A DNA stretch of 64,000 nucleotides from Haemophilus sputorum CCUG 13788 (GCF_000238795.1 NZ_AFNK01000085.1:1-64000), one strand, 5' to 3'; positions 1 through 9,354 are shown, numbered from the stretch's first letter. Notes: generated from the letters alone by a model not told the origin. A program made the numbers and translations.

Positions 1-57
1 ACCGCTTGTTGAAAATTACGACAACAAGTGTAAATTCGCATCAACAAGCGGTCTATT
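1..57 (+). terminator. Head-to-head uptake-sequence hairpin at the window start
   Basis: Bases 1-12 (ACCGCTTGTTGA) and 41-52 are perfect reverse complements, each containing the uptake 9-mer, and a T-rich run (CTATTTTT) follows. The 28-base loop is long for a classic intrinsic terminator, but the T-run suggests it ends transcription of a gene lying left of the window. Paired uptake sequences acting as terminators are known in Pasteurellaceae; use here is inferred. Confidence 0.55.
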
Positions 58-210
58 TTTCTCCAAGTTTTGCAAATTACTTAATAATATATAGTTTGTA
101 TGTTGTGATTGTTTTTAATGGAGTCTGAAAAAAATTGATATAAACTACATAAAAGCTTTTCTATTTAGGTTAATATGCCATAATAAGAAAAAAACAGAAG
201 AGGAACTATT

Positions 211-1158
211 ATGAACCAATTAGACGCTTTACGCGAAATGACTGTTGTTGTTGCTGATACTGGCGATATTGATGCAATTAAACAATATCAACCACAAGAT
301 GCAACAACTAACCCTTCTTTAATTTTAAGTGCTTCTGCATTACCACAATATGCACCATTAATTGATGAAGCTGTGGCTTATGCAAAATCTAAAAGCAATG
401 ATAAGGCTCAACAGCTAATTGATGCTGAAGACAAATTAGCCGTAAACATCGGTTTAGAAATCCTAAAAATTGTCCCAGGGCGTATTTCAACAGAAGTTGA
501 TGCTCGTTTTTCTTACGATACAGAAAAAACTATTGCTAAAGCGCGCAAATTAATGGCTTTATATAATGAAGCTGGTATCTCTAACGATCGTATTTTGATT
601 AAAATTGCCTCTACATGGCAAGGTATTCGTGCCGCTGAAGTGTTAGAGAAAGAAGGTATTAACTGTAATCTCACATTATTATTCTCTCAAGCACAAGCAC
701 GCGCTTGCGCAGAAGCTGGTGTTTATTTAATTTCTCCTTTTGTGGGTCGTATTTTAGACTGGTATAAAGCACACGAAGGTAAAGAATATGCAGCAAATGA
801 AGATCCGGGCGTAATTTCTGTAACCAGCATTTATAACTACTATAAACAATATGGTTATAATACTATTGTAATGGGTGCGAGTTTCCGCAATGTTGGCGAA
901 ATCACTGAACTTGCAGGTTGTGATCGTCTTACTATTGCACCACCTTTATTAAAAGCATTACAAGAAAGCAAAACTGCTCTTGTACGTAAATTAGAATATA
1001 AAGGTGAAGTAAAAGCTCGTCCAGAAAAACTGACCGAAGCAGAATTCTACTGGGAGCATAACCAAGATCCTATGGCAGTTGAAAAATTAGCTGAAGGTAT
1101 CCGTAAATTTGCGATTGACCAAGAAAAATTAGAAGCGATGTTAGCTGAAAAACTATAA
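211..1158 (+). CDS. talB: Transaldolase
   Basis: Transaldolase moves a three-carbon dihydroxyacetone unit between sedoheptulose 7-phosphate and glyceraldehyde 3-phosphate in the non-oxidative pentose phosphate pathway (cytosol). The 315 residues match the usual length (317 in E. coli). The Schiff-base lysine is K131 in [10 protein letters not shown]16 in VVADTGD is the conserved acid; TTNPSL near residue 32 is the family signature. The ATG has an upstream AGAGGA ribosome site. It is a single-gene unit closed by a hairpin at 1178-1217 and faces gnd, so two pentose phosphate enzymes are adjacent but convergent. Confidence 0.97.
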   Translation: MNQLDALREMTVVVADTGDIDAIKQYQPQDATTNPSLILSASALPQYAPLIDEAVAYAKSKSNDKAQQLIDAEDKLAVNIGLEILKIVPGRISTEVDARFSYDTEKTIAKARKLMALYNEAGISNDRILIKIASTWQGIRAAEVLEKEGINCNLTLLFSQAQARACAEAGVYLISPFVGRILDWYKAHEGKEYAANEDPGVISVTSIYNYYKQYGYNTIVMGASFRNVGEITELAGCDRLTIAPPLLKALQESKTALVRKLEYKGEVKARPEKLTEAEFYWEHNQDPMAVEKLAEGIRKFAIDQEKLEAMLAEKL

Positions 1159-1177
1159 GGCTACATTGAGCAATTTA

Positions 1178-1217
1178 AAAGGCTGAGTTCGGAAACTTGA
1201 AACTCAGCCTTTTATTT
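1178..1217 (+). terminator. Intrinsic terminator of talB
   Basis: GGCTGAGTT (1181-1189) pairs with AACTCAGCC (1201-1209) across an 11-base loop; flanking A and T runs extend the stem, and TTTTATTTT follows. It lies about 20 bases after the talB stop. Confidence 0.85.
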
Positions 1218-1289
1218 TAGCTATAAAAATCTGCATCTAGTTTCATTAGCTATCTAATTTAACTAAGATGCAGAATCATTCATTGTCAG

Positions 1290-2744
1290 TTACACATCAT
1301 ATTTTGTTGATGCAGTATTACCACCACGACCAGTCCAGTTTGTATGGAAGAACTCACCGCGTGGTTTGTCGGTGCGCTCATAAGTATGTGCGCCGAAGTA
1401 GTCACGTTGTGCTTGCAACAAGTTTGCTGGTAAACGTGCTGAAGTATAGCCATCTAAGAAAGTAATAGCTGATGCCATACAAGGCATCGGAATACCCACT
1501 TCAATAGACTTCGCTACCACTTTACGCCATTCACCCATTGCAGATTCTAAAATACCTTTAAAGTAGCTATCTGAACCTAAGAAAATTAAATCTGGATTTG
1601 CCTCATACGCATCACGGATATTACCTAAGAAACGGCTACGGATAATACAACCTTCACGCCATAATAATGCGGTATTGCCGTAATTGATATTCCAGTTAAA
1701 GTTTTCTGATGCTTCACGAATTAACATAAAGCCTTGTGCGTAAGAAATAATTTTTGATGCTAACAATGCTTTACGAACAGCTTCAATCCAAACGTTCTTA
1801 TCACCTTCCACTTTACCCACAGTTTTACCAAATAATTGGCTTGCTGCAATACGTTGATCTTTGAATGCAGATACACAACGTGCAAACACAGATTCAGTAA
1901 TTAACGTTAATGGAATACCAAAATCAAGCGCATTGATACCCGTCCATTTACCCGTACCTTTCTGCCCTGCAGTGTCTAAGATCTTATCTACTAAACGGCT
2001 ACCATCTTCATCTTTATAGCCAAGAATATCCGCTGTAATATCAATTAAGTAGCTATCTAATTCAGTATTACGCCATGCTTTGAACGTTGCTTCTAACTCA
2101 TCATCAGATAAACCTACGCCTTCTTTTAAGAATTGGTAAGCTTCACAAATTAACTGCATATCGCCGTATTCGATGCCGTTATGCACCATTTTCACGAAAT
2201 GGCCTGCGCCATCTTTGCCCACCCAATCACAGCAAGCTTCGCCTTTGTCAGTTTTTGCTGAAATAGCTTGTAACACAGGTTTTACAAATGGCCATGCTTC
2301 TTCATTACCACCTGGCATAATAGATGGCCCATGACGCGCACCTTCTTCACCACCAGAAACACCTGTACCGATAAAGCGAATACCTTTCTCACGTAATGCT
2401 GCCACGCGGCGGTTGGTGTCTGGATAGTTTGAGTTACCGCCATCAATAATGATATCGCCTTCTTCTAAATGTGGCAGTAATGCCTCAATGAATTGATCCA
2501 CTACATCACCTGCACGCACCATTAACATCACTTTACGTGGTTTTTCTAATTTAGAAGCTAAATCTTCTAAAGAGTATGCACCGATAATATTGGTGCCTTT
2601 TGCTGCACCTTGTAAAAATTCATCCACTTTTGAAGTGGTACGGTTATATGCTACGACTTTAAAGCCATGATCATTCATATTTAAAATGAGGTTTTGCCCC
2701 ATTACGGCTAAGCCGATAACACCGATGTCGCCTTTGATTGACAT
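1290..2744 (-). CDS. gnd: 6-phosphogluconate dehydrogenase, decarboxylating
   Basis: Oxidises 6-phosphogluconate to ribulose 5-phosphate with release of CO2 and formation of NADPH, the third step of the oxidative pentose phosphate pathway. Visible features: Rossmann motif GLAVMGQN near residue 11, signature GVSGGEEGA and IMPGG (128-146), catalytic K185 and N189 in KMVHNGIEYGD, and the C-terminal GQKGTGKWT segment. Length 484 is slightly above the 468 of E. coli. A strong AGGAG site precedes the ATG. zwf and pgl, encoding the two earlier steps, lie upstream on the same strand, now separated from gnd by the DUF1176 array. Confidence 0.97.
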   Translation of the reverse strand: MSIKGDIGVIGLAVMGQNLILNMNDHGFKVVAYNRTTSKVDEFLQGAAKGTNIIGAYSLEDLASKLEKPRKVMLMVRAGDVVDQFIEALLPHLEEGDIIIDGGNSNYPDTNRRVAALREKGIRFIGTGVSGGEEGARHGPSIMPGGNEEAWPFVKPVLQAISAKTDKGEACCDWVGKDGAGHFVKMVHNGIEYGDMQLICEAYQFLKEGVGLSDDELEATFKAWRNTELDSYLIDITADILGYKDEDGSRLVDKILDTAGQKGTGKWTGINALDFGIPLTLITESVFARCVSAFKDQRIAASQLFGKTVGKVEGDKNVWIEAVRKALLASKIISYAQGFMLIREASENFNWNINYGNTALLWREGCIIRSRFLGNIRDAYEANPDLIFLGSDSYFKGILESAMGEWRKVVAKSIEVGIPMPCMASAITFLDGYTSARLPANLLQAQRDYFGAHTYERTDKPRGEFFHTNWTGRGGNTASTKYDV

Positions 2745-2762
2745 TGTTTTCTCCTGTTATAG

Positions 2763-2815
2763 GGTGGGATTATCCCACCGTTATTTTTGAAATGGTTAAT
2801 GGTGGGAAATCCCAC
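2763..2815 (-). promoter_or_regulatory. Two near-identical small hairpins in the gnd leader
   Basis: GGTGGGA-TTA-TCCCACC (2763-2779) and GTGGGA-AA-TCCCAC (2802-2815) repeat the same stem 39 bases apart, 18 to 70 bases before the gnd ATG. Neither is followed by a T-run on the gnd strand, so they are not simple terminators. They could be leader RNA structures or protein-binding palindromes; no known riboswitch is recognised. Confidence 0.4.
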
Positions 2816-2916
2816 TCTAATTAATAAAATTAGTATGCCTCTAGTTTATCTAATTACTCTCTCTTATTGATACATTTTAACAGGACGTCACTAACATGCT
2901 CACAACACTGCAGTGC

Positions 2917-3168
2917 CTAATCTTGAACTAAATTTTGAATACCCTTAACGGGTAACATTAATGTATCCCCAACGAAACTGAATGGAAAATCAATAATTGC
3001 AAGTGGAGTAAGTATAACAAGCCCTGCGCAACCTACGTTCTTACAAGGTTCCATCAATTCCATATCCTGTTGAATACCACTATAAGGCTTAGATTGATCT
3101 AAGGTCGACAAGGTACCACAACCTGCTAAAGGTAATGTTATTAATGCAAGAAAAAGCCATTTTTTCAT
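2917..3168 (-). CDS. Small lipoprotein, YceK/YidQ-like
   Basis: An 83-residue protein starting MKKWLFLALITLPLAGC, a textbook lipoprotein signal with the lipobox LAGC and the lipidated cysteine at residue 17. The body contains PYSGIQQDMELM and a hydrophobic stretch ending PLAIIDFPFSFVGDTLMLPV, the pattern of the YceK/YidQ (DUF1375) family. The reading frame stays open 29 codons upstream, but the signal peptide fixes the start at 3168; with it the gene no longer overlaps its upstream neighbour. Function of the family is not established; location in the cell envelope is inferred from the lipobox. Confidence 0.8.
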   Translation of the reverse strand: MKKWLFLALITLPLAGCGTLSTLDQSKPYSGIQQDMELMEPCKNVGCAGLVILTPLAIIDFPFSFVGDTLMLPVKGIQNLVQD

Positions 3169-3239
3169 TTTTATGCCTATACACATTCCAGGAAAGGGAC
3201 TATTTAAATCTAAAGTGCGGTCACTTTCCCAAACGTTTT

Positions 3240-3632
3240 TTAACTCTTCGTCCACGCACTCATATGCTGCGTAAATCCAATATGCGGATAATATTCCACT
3301 GCTTGCGGTGCTGCTAATAATACGATTTTTGCTTGTGGATGCAAGGCTTGCTTGGTGTATTTAATCAACTGTTGACCAATCCCTTGTTTTTGATACTGTT
3401 CCTCCACCGCTAAATCAGACAAATAACAACAATAAGCAAAATCTGTTACTGAACGGGCTACACCCACTAATTGCTCGCCATCCCAAGCGGTGACTAACAA
3501 ATCTGCATGATGCAACATCATTGCCACGCGCGCTTCATCTTCTAATGGACGGCGAGAACCCAGCGTTGTTTTATTTAGCAATTCAATAAATTGTTTGACT
3601 GAAATCGGTTCGTTAATTTTATAGTGAATCAC
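3240..3632 (-). CDS. GNAT-family N-acetyltransferase
   Basis: 130 residues with the GNAT fold pattern: LVGVARSVTD (beta strand), YLSDLAVEEQYQKQGIGQQLI, where QYQKQGIG is the acetyl-CoA binding motif, and a C-terminal AVEYYPHIGFTQ. The start is GTG with a very strong AGGAGG at 3636-3642. Substrate unknown; small stand-alone GNATs of this type may acetylate metabolites or proteins. It sits just upstream of the YceK-like lipoprotein gene, with a 71-base gap. Confidence 0.85.
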   Translation of the reverse strand: MIHYKINEPISVKQFIELLNKTTLGSRRPLEDEARVAMMLHHADLLVTAWDGEQLVGVARSVTDFAYCCYLSDLAVEEQYQKQGIGQQLIKYTKQALHPQAKIVLLAAPQAVEYYPHIGFTQHMSAWTKS

Positions 3633-3789
3633 TTGAACCTCCTAATAGTCCTATGTCGCTAAAATGGAATAAAGATTTTACCATTGTATACCGCATCTTG
3701 CCCAGACTAACGAGACTTTTTCACCCTATAAACATACAAAAACAAATTTGCAAACGAATCATTAAATCTGACCGCTTGCAAATAAGCCT

Positions 3790-4830
3790 CTATGGCTTGT
3801 TAACCACCTGTTGACTCACAAAAGTTGGGAAAGCACCCCACGCACCACCAATAAATCTTTTACAAGAACCAGAGGTCTGTGCTTTAGTGAGAATAAAAGT
3901 TTTACCATTCCATCCAACTTCTTGACTATACCAACAATCTCCAACACCATCCGTTTTTAATACGCCTACAATGAAAGCATCAAATTTTTTATCATAATAA
4001 CTCGCAAAGTCATATTGATTTTCCAATACTTGTTCTACTTTACCCAATTCATTATCCATGACCGCATAATAGTTATTATAAGGTGCACCACCATTGTCAC
4101 ATTCTACCTCAGCTAAAATTTTTCCATCAGTGAGCGAATAAAGTGTAATTTCATAATCATGAAGAGAATTGCAGTAATTACTTGAGATGGTCTCATTACT
4201 TTTACGCAATAATGCTAATACGGCATCAAATTGTTTTTCGCCTCGTTTTAATTTGGTTTTTCTAGGATTTTTAATATAGGCAAGTTGAATTTTCGGCACA
4301 TCTTGTGGCGCTAATACAGCATGCTTTTCTTGACCTTGGCGAATTAGCGCTGACGGCGTGTCTAAACGCTGTTGAAATTCATCCATTTTAAGCATCGCAG
4401 CTTTAGCTCCTTCATTCGATAACTTGCCCCTAAATTGACCAGAAATGAATTCAATATCTGCATTGTTTTTTAAGGCAGTTAATAATGCATCCGTTTGTTT
4501 CTCATCTAATGCTGCGACTTGTTTATCAAGCGCTATATCCTCCATCTTTGGCACGATACTGAGCAATTCCCCATTGAGCCTAATTTCTACGGGCTTGCCC
4601 TTATCGCTCCCATTATTGACCGATATTGTTAAAGATGATTTTACTGCCGCATTCTCACCGGCTTCTCGCCTAAATAAAAGTGAAACCAAACCATTTTGAT
4701 AACCTACCATATTACAAGTACCGGTATTATCGCAAATCAAATCCCAATCTTGATAGTTTTCAAAAAAACCTTGAATGGGTGTTGCAATTGCTGTGAACGG
4801 TAATAGTGAGAGAAGAATAATTTTTTTCAT
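3790..4830 (-). CDS. DUF1176-like secreted protein, copy 7 (last of array, most divergent)
   Basis: 346 residues beginning MKKIILLSLLPFTAIA, a Sec signal peptide. The frame extends five codons upstream (MGIYN), but the shared leader across copies sets the start at 4830. The mature protein opens with QDWDLICDNTGTC, the N-terminal hallmark of the DUF1176 family (function unknown). The N-terminal half matches neither of the two module types used in the other six copies, and the protein ends in a unique VVNKP tail. Six mature-half cysteines are kept, including the GDCW and GSCK pair. As the distal and most divergent copy it may be the ancestral end of the array. Periplasmic location is inferred from the signal peptide. 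Confidence 0.85.
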   Translation of the reverse strand: MKKIILLSLLPFTAIATPIQGFFENYQDWDLICDNTGTCNMVGYQNGLVSLLFRREAGENAAVKSSLTISVNNGSDKGKPVEIRLNGELLSIVPKMEDIALDKQVAALDEKQTDALLTALKNNADIEFISGQFRGKLSNEGAKAAMLKMDEFQQRLDTPSALIRQGQEKHAVLAPQDVPKIQLAYIKNPRKTKLKRGEKQFDAVLALLRKSNETISSNYCNSLHDYEITLYSLTDGKILAEVECDNGGAPYNNYYAVMDNELGKVEQVLENQYDFASYYDKKFDAFIVGVLKTDGVGDCWYSQEVGWNGKTFILTKAQTSGSCKRFIGGAWGAFPTFVSQQVVNKP

Positions 4831-4873
4831 GTTATAAATACCCAAAAGAAGATTTGCAAAAAATAGAGAAAAT

Positions 4874-4895
4874 CTGCCCGCTTACAAGCAGGCTG
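4874..4895 (-). terminator. Imperfect hairpin between DUF1176 copies 6 and 7
   Basis: CTGCCCGCTTACAAGCAGGCTG, a degenerate version of the perfect hairpin at 6001-6022, lies a few bases after the copy 6 stop. The stem has mismatches, so it may only weakly stop transcription. Confidence 0.45.
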
Positions 4896-4901
4896 TGATT
4901 T

Positions 4902-5957
4902 TTATTTTACTTTAAACTCGCTCACAAAAGTCGGCAATCCGCCCCATGCTCCACCAATAAAGCCTTTACTAGAACCAGAAGTATGTTCCGCTGTAGTGAT
5001 GAAAGTTTTGCCATTCCATGCTGCTTCGTAGCCATACCAGCTCTCAGCAAGGCCACTAGATTTATATGATCCTTCTACAATTAAAGCATTAAGCTTCTCA
5101 TCATAATATGCAAAGTTGTATTGATCTTCCAATACTTGTTCTACTTTGCTCAATTTATTGTCCATGACCGCATAATAGCCGGTGTAAGCTGCACTACCAC
5201 TGATACACACTGCCTCAGCTAACACTTTTCCCTGCGTAAGTGAATAAAGTGTAATTGTCTTCTGTTCAGAATCATCATGAAGAGACAAACAGTAATCAAT
5301 TGCACTACTATCAGCACTTTTACGCAATAATGCTAATACAGCATCAAATTGTTTTTCGCCTCGTTTTAATTCTGTTTTGCTAGGGTTTTTAATATAGGCA
5401 ACTTGAATTTTGGGTGCGGCTTGTGGTGCTAATACCGCATGTTTTTCTTGACCTTGACGAATAAGTGCTGAAGGCGTATTTAACCGCTGTTGGAATTCAT
5501 CCATTTTGAGCATGGCTGCCGCTGCACCTTTGTCTGACACTTTGAGCGTGGTTTTTCCATAGGTGAGACGAATTTCGCTTTCTTTTTTCAATCCGCTAAG
5601 TAGTGCCTTAGTTTGCGCCTCAGTGAGTTTATCTGGGTTCTCATCAGAAATATGTTTGACTGTGCCTAATGATTTGCCATTTAGCCAAATTTCAATGTCT
5701 TGACCGACTTGAACATCACGGTCGGCTTCACCGAATGGTGAAATAGTGAGTTTCCCTTCAACAGCAGCATTTTCACCTGCTGCGCGAGTAAATAAAATAG
5801 AAACTGGATCGTCTCCTTCCTCTTGATAACCTGCCATACGACAAGTGCCAAGATTATCACAAATTAAATCCCAATCTTGGTAGTTTTCTCCAATACCTTT
5901 GATTGAAGTTGCCATTGCAGTAAGTGGCAATAATGATAGAAGAATATATTTTTTCAT
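4902..5957 (-). CDS. DUF1176-like secreted protein, copy 6 (module I + alpha)
   Basis: 351 residues with signal peptide MKKYILLSLLPLTAMA and the CDNLGTC motif. The N-terminal half is type I, with VQVGQDIEIWLNGKSLG, shared with copies 2 and 3. After the conserved hinge (KMDEFQQRL to HAVLAP) the C-terminal half is type alpha (IQVAYIKNPSKTEL), shared only with copy 5. In this half the GDCW and GSCK cysteines are replaced by serines (AESW, GSSK), while the CLSLHD/AEAVC pair remains. Function unknown; secreted or periplasmic by inference. Confidence 0.87.
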   Translation of the reverse strand: MKKYILLSLLPLTAMATSIKGIGENYQDWDLICDNLGTCRMAGYQEEGDDPVSILFTRAAGENAAVEGKLTISPFGEADRDVQVGQDIEIWLNGKSLGTVKHISDENPDKLTEAQTKALLSGLKKESEIRLTYGKTTLKVSDKGAAAAMLKMDEFQQRLNTPSALIRQGQEKHAVLAPQAAPKIQVAYIKNPSKTELKRGEKQFDAVLALLRKSADSSAIDYCLSLHDDSEQKTITLYSLTQGKVLAEAVCISGSAAYTGYYAVMDNKLSKVEQVLEDQYNFAYYDEKLNALIVEGSYKSSGLAESWYGYEAAWNGKTFITTAEHTSGSSKGFIGGAWGGLPTFVSEFKVK

Positions 5958-6000
5958 TTTATCAATTCCTAAAAGAAGTTTTGCAAAAAATCATAAAAAT

Positions 6001-6022
6001 CTGCCCGCTTACAAGCGGGCAG
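6001..6022 (-). terminator. Perfect hairpin between DUF1176 copies 5 and 6
   Basis: CTGCCCGCTT and AAGCGGGCAG form a near-perfect stem a few bases past the copy 5 stop, followed on the minus strand by ATTTTTATG. It is built on an uptake-sequence core (CGCTTGTAAGCG) and looks like an intrinsic terminator or attenuator inside the array. Confidence 0.6.
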
Positions 6023-6028
6023 TGATTT

Positions 6029-7075
6029 TTATTTGACGTTAAGCTCAGTCACAAAAGTCGGCAATCCACCCCACGCACCACCCATAAAGCCTTTACCAGA
6101 ACCAGAAGTATATTCCGCTGTAGTGATGAAAGTTTTGCCATTCCATGCTGCTTCGTGGCCATACCAGCTATAACCAATGCCATCAGATTTAAATGATCCT
6201 TCTACAATTAAAGTATTAAGCTTCTCATCATAACGTGCAAAGGTGTATTGATTTTCCAATACTTGTTCTACTTTGCTCAATTTATTGTCCATAACCGCAT
6301 AATAGCCGGTGTAATATGCGCCATCACTGAGACACGCTGCCTCAGCTAAAACTTTTCCATGCGTAAGTGAATAAAGTGTAATTGTCTTCTGTTCAGAATC
6401 ATCATGAAGAGACGCACAGTCACTTGCACTACTATTAGCGCTTTTACGCAATAATGCTAATACGGCATTAAATTGTTTTTCGCCTCGTTTTAATTCTGTT
6501 TTGCTAGGTTTTTTAATATAGGCAACTTGAATTTTAGGTGCTGCCTGTGGCGCTAATACCACATGTTTTTCTTGACCTTGACGAATAAGTGCTGAAGGTG
6601 TGTTTAAACGTTGTTGAAACTCATCCATTTTGAGCATCGCGGCAGCTGCACCTTTATCAGAGACTTTCTCCTTAAACTCCCCAAAAATCACTTCAATACT
6701 TGCATTACCTTTTAGTGCAGTGAGTAATTCAGTTGTTTGTTTTTCACTTAATTTTGCGTTCCCATCCTCTGAAATATTTGGAACAGTACCGAGTGATTGA
6801 CCATTTAAGATAATTTCAGCCGTTTTATTACCAACATCTTCACGTAATAATGCCAACTGTGCGGTCACAGATGCTTTCTCACCCGCACTTCGAGTAAATA
6901 AAATCGAAACAGGATGCTCAGAGCCATCTCTTTCTTCTTGATAACCCGCCATATTACAAGTACCGGTATTATCACAAATCAAATCCCAGTTTTGATAAGT
7001 TTCCACAATACCTTTTAACGATGGCGCAGCCATTGCAGTAAGTGGTAATAGTGAGAGAAGAATAACTTTTTTCAT
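6029..7075 (-). CDS. DUF1176-like secreted protein, copy 5 (module II + alpha)
   Basis: 348 residues, signal peptide MKKVILLSLLPLTAMA, motif CDNTGTC. The N-terminal half is type II (VTAQLALL, TAEIILNGQSLG, FGEFKEKVSDKG), as in copies 1 and 4; the C-terminal half is alpha, as in copy 6. Like copy 6 it lacks both cysteines of the last pair (GYSW, GSGK). It therefore combines a module of one neighbour set with a module of another. Upstream spacing and the leader ATTTATAACATG-like sequence match the other copies. Confidence 0.87.
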   Translation of the reverse strand: MKKVILLSLLPLTAMAAPSLKGIVETYQNWDLICDNTGTCNMAGYQEERDGSEHPVSILFTRSAGEKASVTAQLALLREDVGNKTAEIILNGQSLGTVPNISEDGNAKLSEKQTTELLTALKGNASIEVIFGEFKEKVSDKGAAAAMLKMDEFQQRLNTPSALIRQGQEKHVVLAPQAAPKIQVAYIKKPSKTELKRGEKQFNAVLALLRKSANSSASDCASLHDDSEQKTITLYSLTHGKVLAEAACLSDGAYYTGYYAVMDNKLSKVEQVLENQYTFARYDEKLNTLIVEGSFKSDGIGYSWYGHEAAWNGKTFITTAEYTSGSGKGFMGGAWGGLPTFVTELNVK

Positions 7076-7147
7076 GTTATAAATTCCTAAAAGAAGATTT
7101 GCAAAAAGTTCGTCAAATCTAAGCGCTTGTAAGCACGTGTTGTTGAT

Positions 7148-8173
7148 TTATTTTACGATGATATCGCTGACGAAAATCGGTAACTGCCATGCGCCACCAG
7201 TAAAACCTTTACAAGATCCCGTTGTCCACTCTGAAGTGCGGATAAAAATTTTGCCATTCCATACTGCATCTTCACTGTTCCAGCAATCACCTATTACTCG
7301 CCCCTTGTAAATGCCTCTTACAAACGCATAACCTTGTTTTTCATCATAGCCTGCTTCGTTGTACTGATCCGCCAACACTTGTTCTACTTTGCTCAGTTTG
7401 TCATCGAGTACAGCATAGTAATTAGTGTATTGATAAGCGGCTCTGGCACAGAGTGCTTCAGCTAATACCTTGTTTTGTGTTAAGGGATAAAGCGTTATAT
7501 CTTGGCTTTCTAAGTCTTCATCAACGCAGCCATCGTGGGCTTTACGTAACAGTGCTAGAACATGATTAAATTGTTTTTCACCGCGTTTTAATTCTATTGT
7601 TTTGCGGTTGTTCACGCTAACAGCATCAATTTTGGATTCAGCTTTTGGCGCTAATACCGCATGTTTTTCTTGACCTTGACGAATGAGTGCAGAAGGCGTA
7701 TTTAAACGTTGTTGAAATTCATCCATTTTGAGCATCGCGGCAGCTGCACCTTTATCAGATACTTTCTCCTTAAACTCACCAAACACCACTTCAATACTTG
7801 CGTTTCCTTTTAGCGCCGTGAGTAATTCTGTTGTTTGTTTTTCACTTAATTTTGCGTTCCCCTCTTCTGAGAAATTTTGGATCGTACCGAGTGATTGACC
7901 ATTCAAGATAATTTCAGCCGTTTTATTACCCAGTTCATCGGGTAATAATGCTAATTGCGCCGTCACAGGTGCTTGCTCCCCCGCACTTCGAGTAAATAAA
8001 ATCGAAACAGAATGCTCAGAGCCATCTCTTTCTTCTTGATAACCCGCCATATTGCAAGTGCCGGTATTATCACAAATCAAATCCCAGTCTTGATAAGTCT
8101 TTTCAAACCCTTTTAACGATGGCGCAGCCATTGCAGTGAGTGGTAATAGTGAGAGAAGAATAATTTTTTTCAT
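7148..8173 (-). CDS. DUF1176-like secreted protein, copy 4 (module II + beta)
   Basis: 341 residues, the shortest copy, with signal peptide MKKIILLSLLPLTAMA. The N-terminal half is type II and nearly identical to copy 1 through GFEKTYQDWDLICDN. The C-terminal half is type beta: VSVNNRKTIEL, GCVDEDLESQDITLY, AYQYTNYYAVLDD, GGAWQLPIFVSDIIVK. The cysteines of the last pair (GDCW, GSCK) are present. The beta half is closest to copy 2, although copy 2 carries the other N-terminal type. Confidence 0.87.
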   Translation of the reverse strand: MKKIILLSLLPLTAMAAPSLKGFEKTYQDWDLICDNTGTCNMAGYQEERDGSEHSVSILFTRSAGEQAPVTAQLALLPDELGNKTAEIILNGQSLGTIQNFSEEGNAKLSEKQTTELLTALKGNASIEVVFGEFKEKVSDKGAAAAMLKMDEFQQRLNTPSALIRQGQEKHAVLAPKAESKIDAVSVNNRKTIELKRGEKQFNHVLALLRKAHDGCVDEDLESQDITLYPLTQNKVLAEALCARAAYQYTNYYAVLDDKLSKVEQVLADQYNEAGYDEKQGYAFVRGIYKGRVIGDCWNSEDAVWNGKIFIRTSEWTTGSCKGFTGGAWQLPIFVSDIIVK

Positions 8174-8245
8174 GTTATAAATGCCTAAAAGAAGATTTGC
8201 AAAAAATTCGTCAAATCTAACCGCTTGTAAGCATGTGTTGTTGGT

Positions 8246-9283
8246 TTATTTAACGATAATGTCACTGATGAAAATCGGCAACTGCCATGCGCCACCGGTA
8301 AACCATTTATAACAACCGCCTGTCATCCAGTCCGAAGTGCGGATAAAAATTTTTCCATTCCATACTGCGTCTTGCCCAGCCAAACAATCACCTAATGCTC
8401 GACCTTTGTAAGAACCTCTTACAAACGCATAACCTTGTTTTTCATCATAGCCTGCTTCGTTGTACTGCTCCGCTAAGACTTGTTCTACTTTGCTCAGTTT
8501 GTCATCGAGTACAGCATAGTAGTTGGTGCCTTGATAAGCGCCTTCAAAACAAAGCGCTTCAGCTAATACCTTATTATGCGTTAACGGATAAATCGTTATA
8601 TCTTGGCTTTCTAAGTCTTCATCAACGCAGCCATCGTGAGCTTTACGTAATAGTGCGAGCACGTTATCGTATTGTTTTTCACCGAGTTTTAGTTCAGTTG
8701 TTTTGCGGTTTTTCACGCTAACAGCATCAATTTTGGGTTCAACTTTTGGCGCTAATACTGCATGTTTCTCTTGACCTTGGCTGATGAGTGCGGAAGGTGT
8801 ATTTAATCGTTGTTGGAATTCATCCATTTTGAGCATGGCTGCCGCTGCGCCTTTATCTGACACTTTAAGCATGGTTTTCCCATAGGTTAGACGAATTTCG
8901 CTCTCTTTTTTCAATCCGCTAAGTAATGCCTTGGTTTGCTCTTCAGTCAGCTTATCTGGTGCGTCGTCAGAAATATGCTTGACTTTGCCTAATGATTTAC
9001 CGTTTAACCAAATTTCAATGTCTTGACCGACTTGAACATCACGGTCGGCTTCACCGAATGGTAAAATAGTGAACTTTCCTTCGACAGTAGCATTTTCACC
9101 TGCCGCGCGAGTAAATAAAATAGAAACTGGATCGTCTCCTTTCTCTTGATAACCTGCCATACGACAAGTGCCCGTGTTATCACATACTAAATCCCAATCT
9201 TGGTAGTTTCCAATACCTTTGATTGATGTTGAAGCTGCCATTGCAGTAAATGGTAATAATGAGAGAAGAATAACTTTTTTCAT
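8246..9283 (-). CDS. DUF1176-like secreted protein, copy 3 (module I + beta)
   Basis: 345 residues, signal peptide MKKVILLSLLPFTAMA followed by STSIKGIGNYQDWDLVCDNTGTC. The N-terminal half is type I and almost identical to copy 2 at protein and DNA level; the C-terminal half is beta with local changes (GDCLAGQ, GGCYKWF). Both cysteines of the last pair remain. One hinge residue differs (LISQGQ instead of LIRQGQ). Confidence 0.87.
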   Translation of the reverse strand: MKKVILLSLLPFTAMAASTSIKGIGNYQDWDLVCDNTGTCRMAGYQEKGDDPVSILFTRAAGENATVEGKFTILPFGEADRDVQVGQDIEIWLNGKSLGKVKHISDDAPDKLTEEQTKALLSGLKKESEIRLTYGKTMLKVSDKGAAAAMLKMDEFQQRLNTPSALISQGQEKHAVLAPKVEPKIDAVSVKNRKTTELKLGEKQYDNVLALLRKAHDGCVDEDLESQDITIYPLTHNKVLAEALCFEGAYQGTNYYAVLDDKLSKVEQVLAEQYNEAGYDEKQGYAFVRGSYKGRALGDCLAGQDAVWNGKIFIRTSDWMTGGCYKWFTGGAWQLPIFISDIIVK

Positions 9284-9354
9284 GTTATAAATGCCTAAAA
9301 GAAGATTTGCAAAAAATTCGTCAAATCTAACCGCTTGTATTAAGTGTTGTTTGT

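Noticed and set aside
1268-1465. 65-codon ORF on the plus strand over the end of gnd
   Set aside because: It lies antisense to the conserved C-terminus of gnd, has no ribosome site and no recognisable domain.
2763-2779. gnd leader hairpin as a known riboswitch
   Set aside because: Only two short stems, no conserved aptamer core recognisable.
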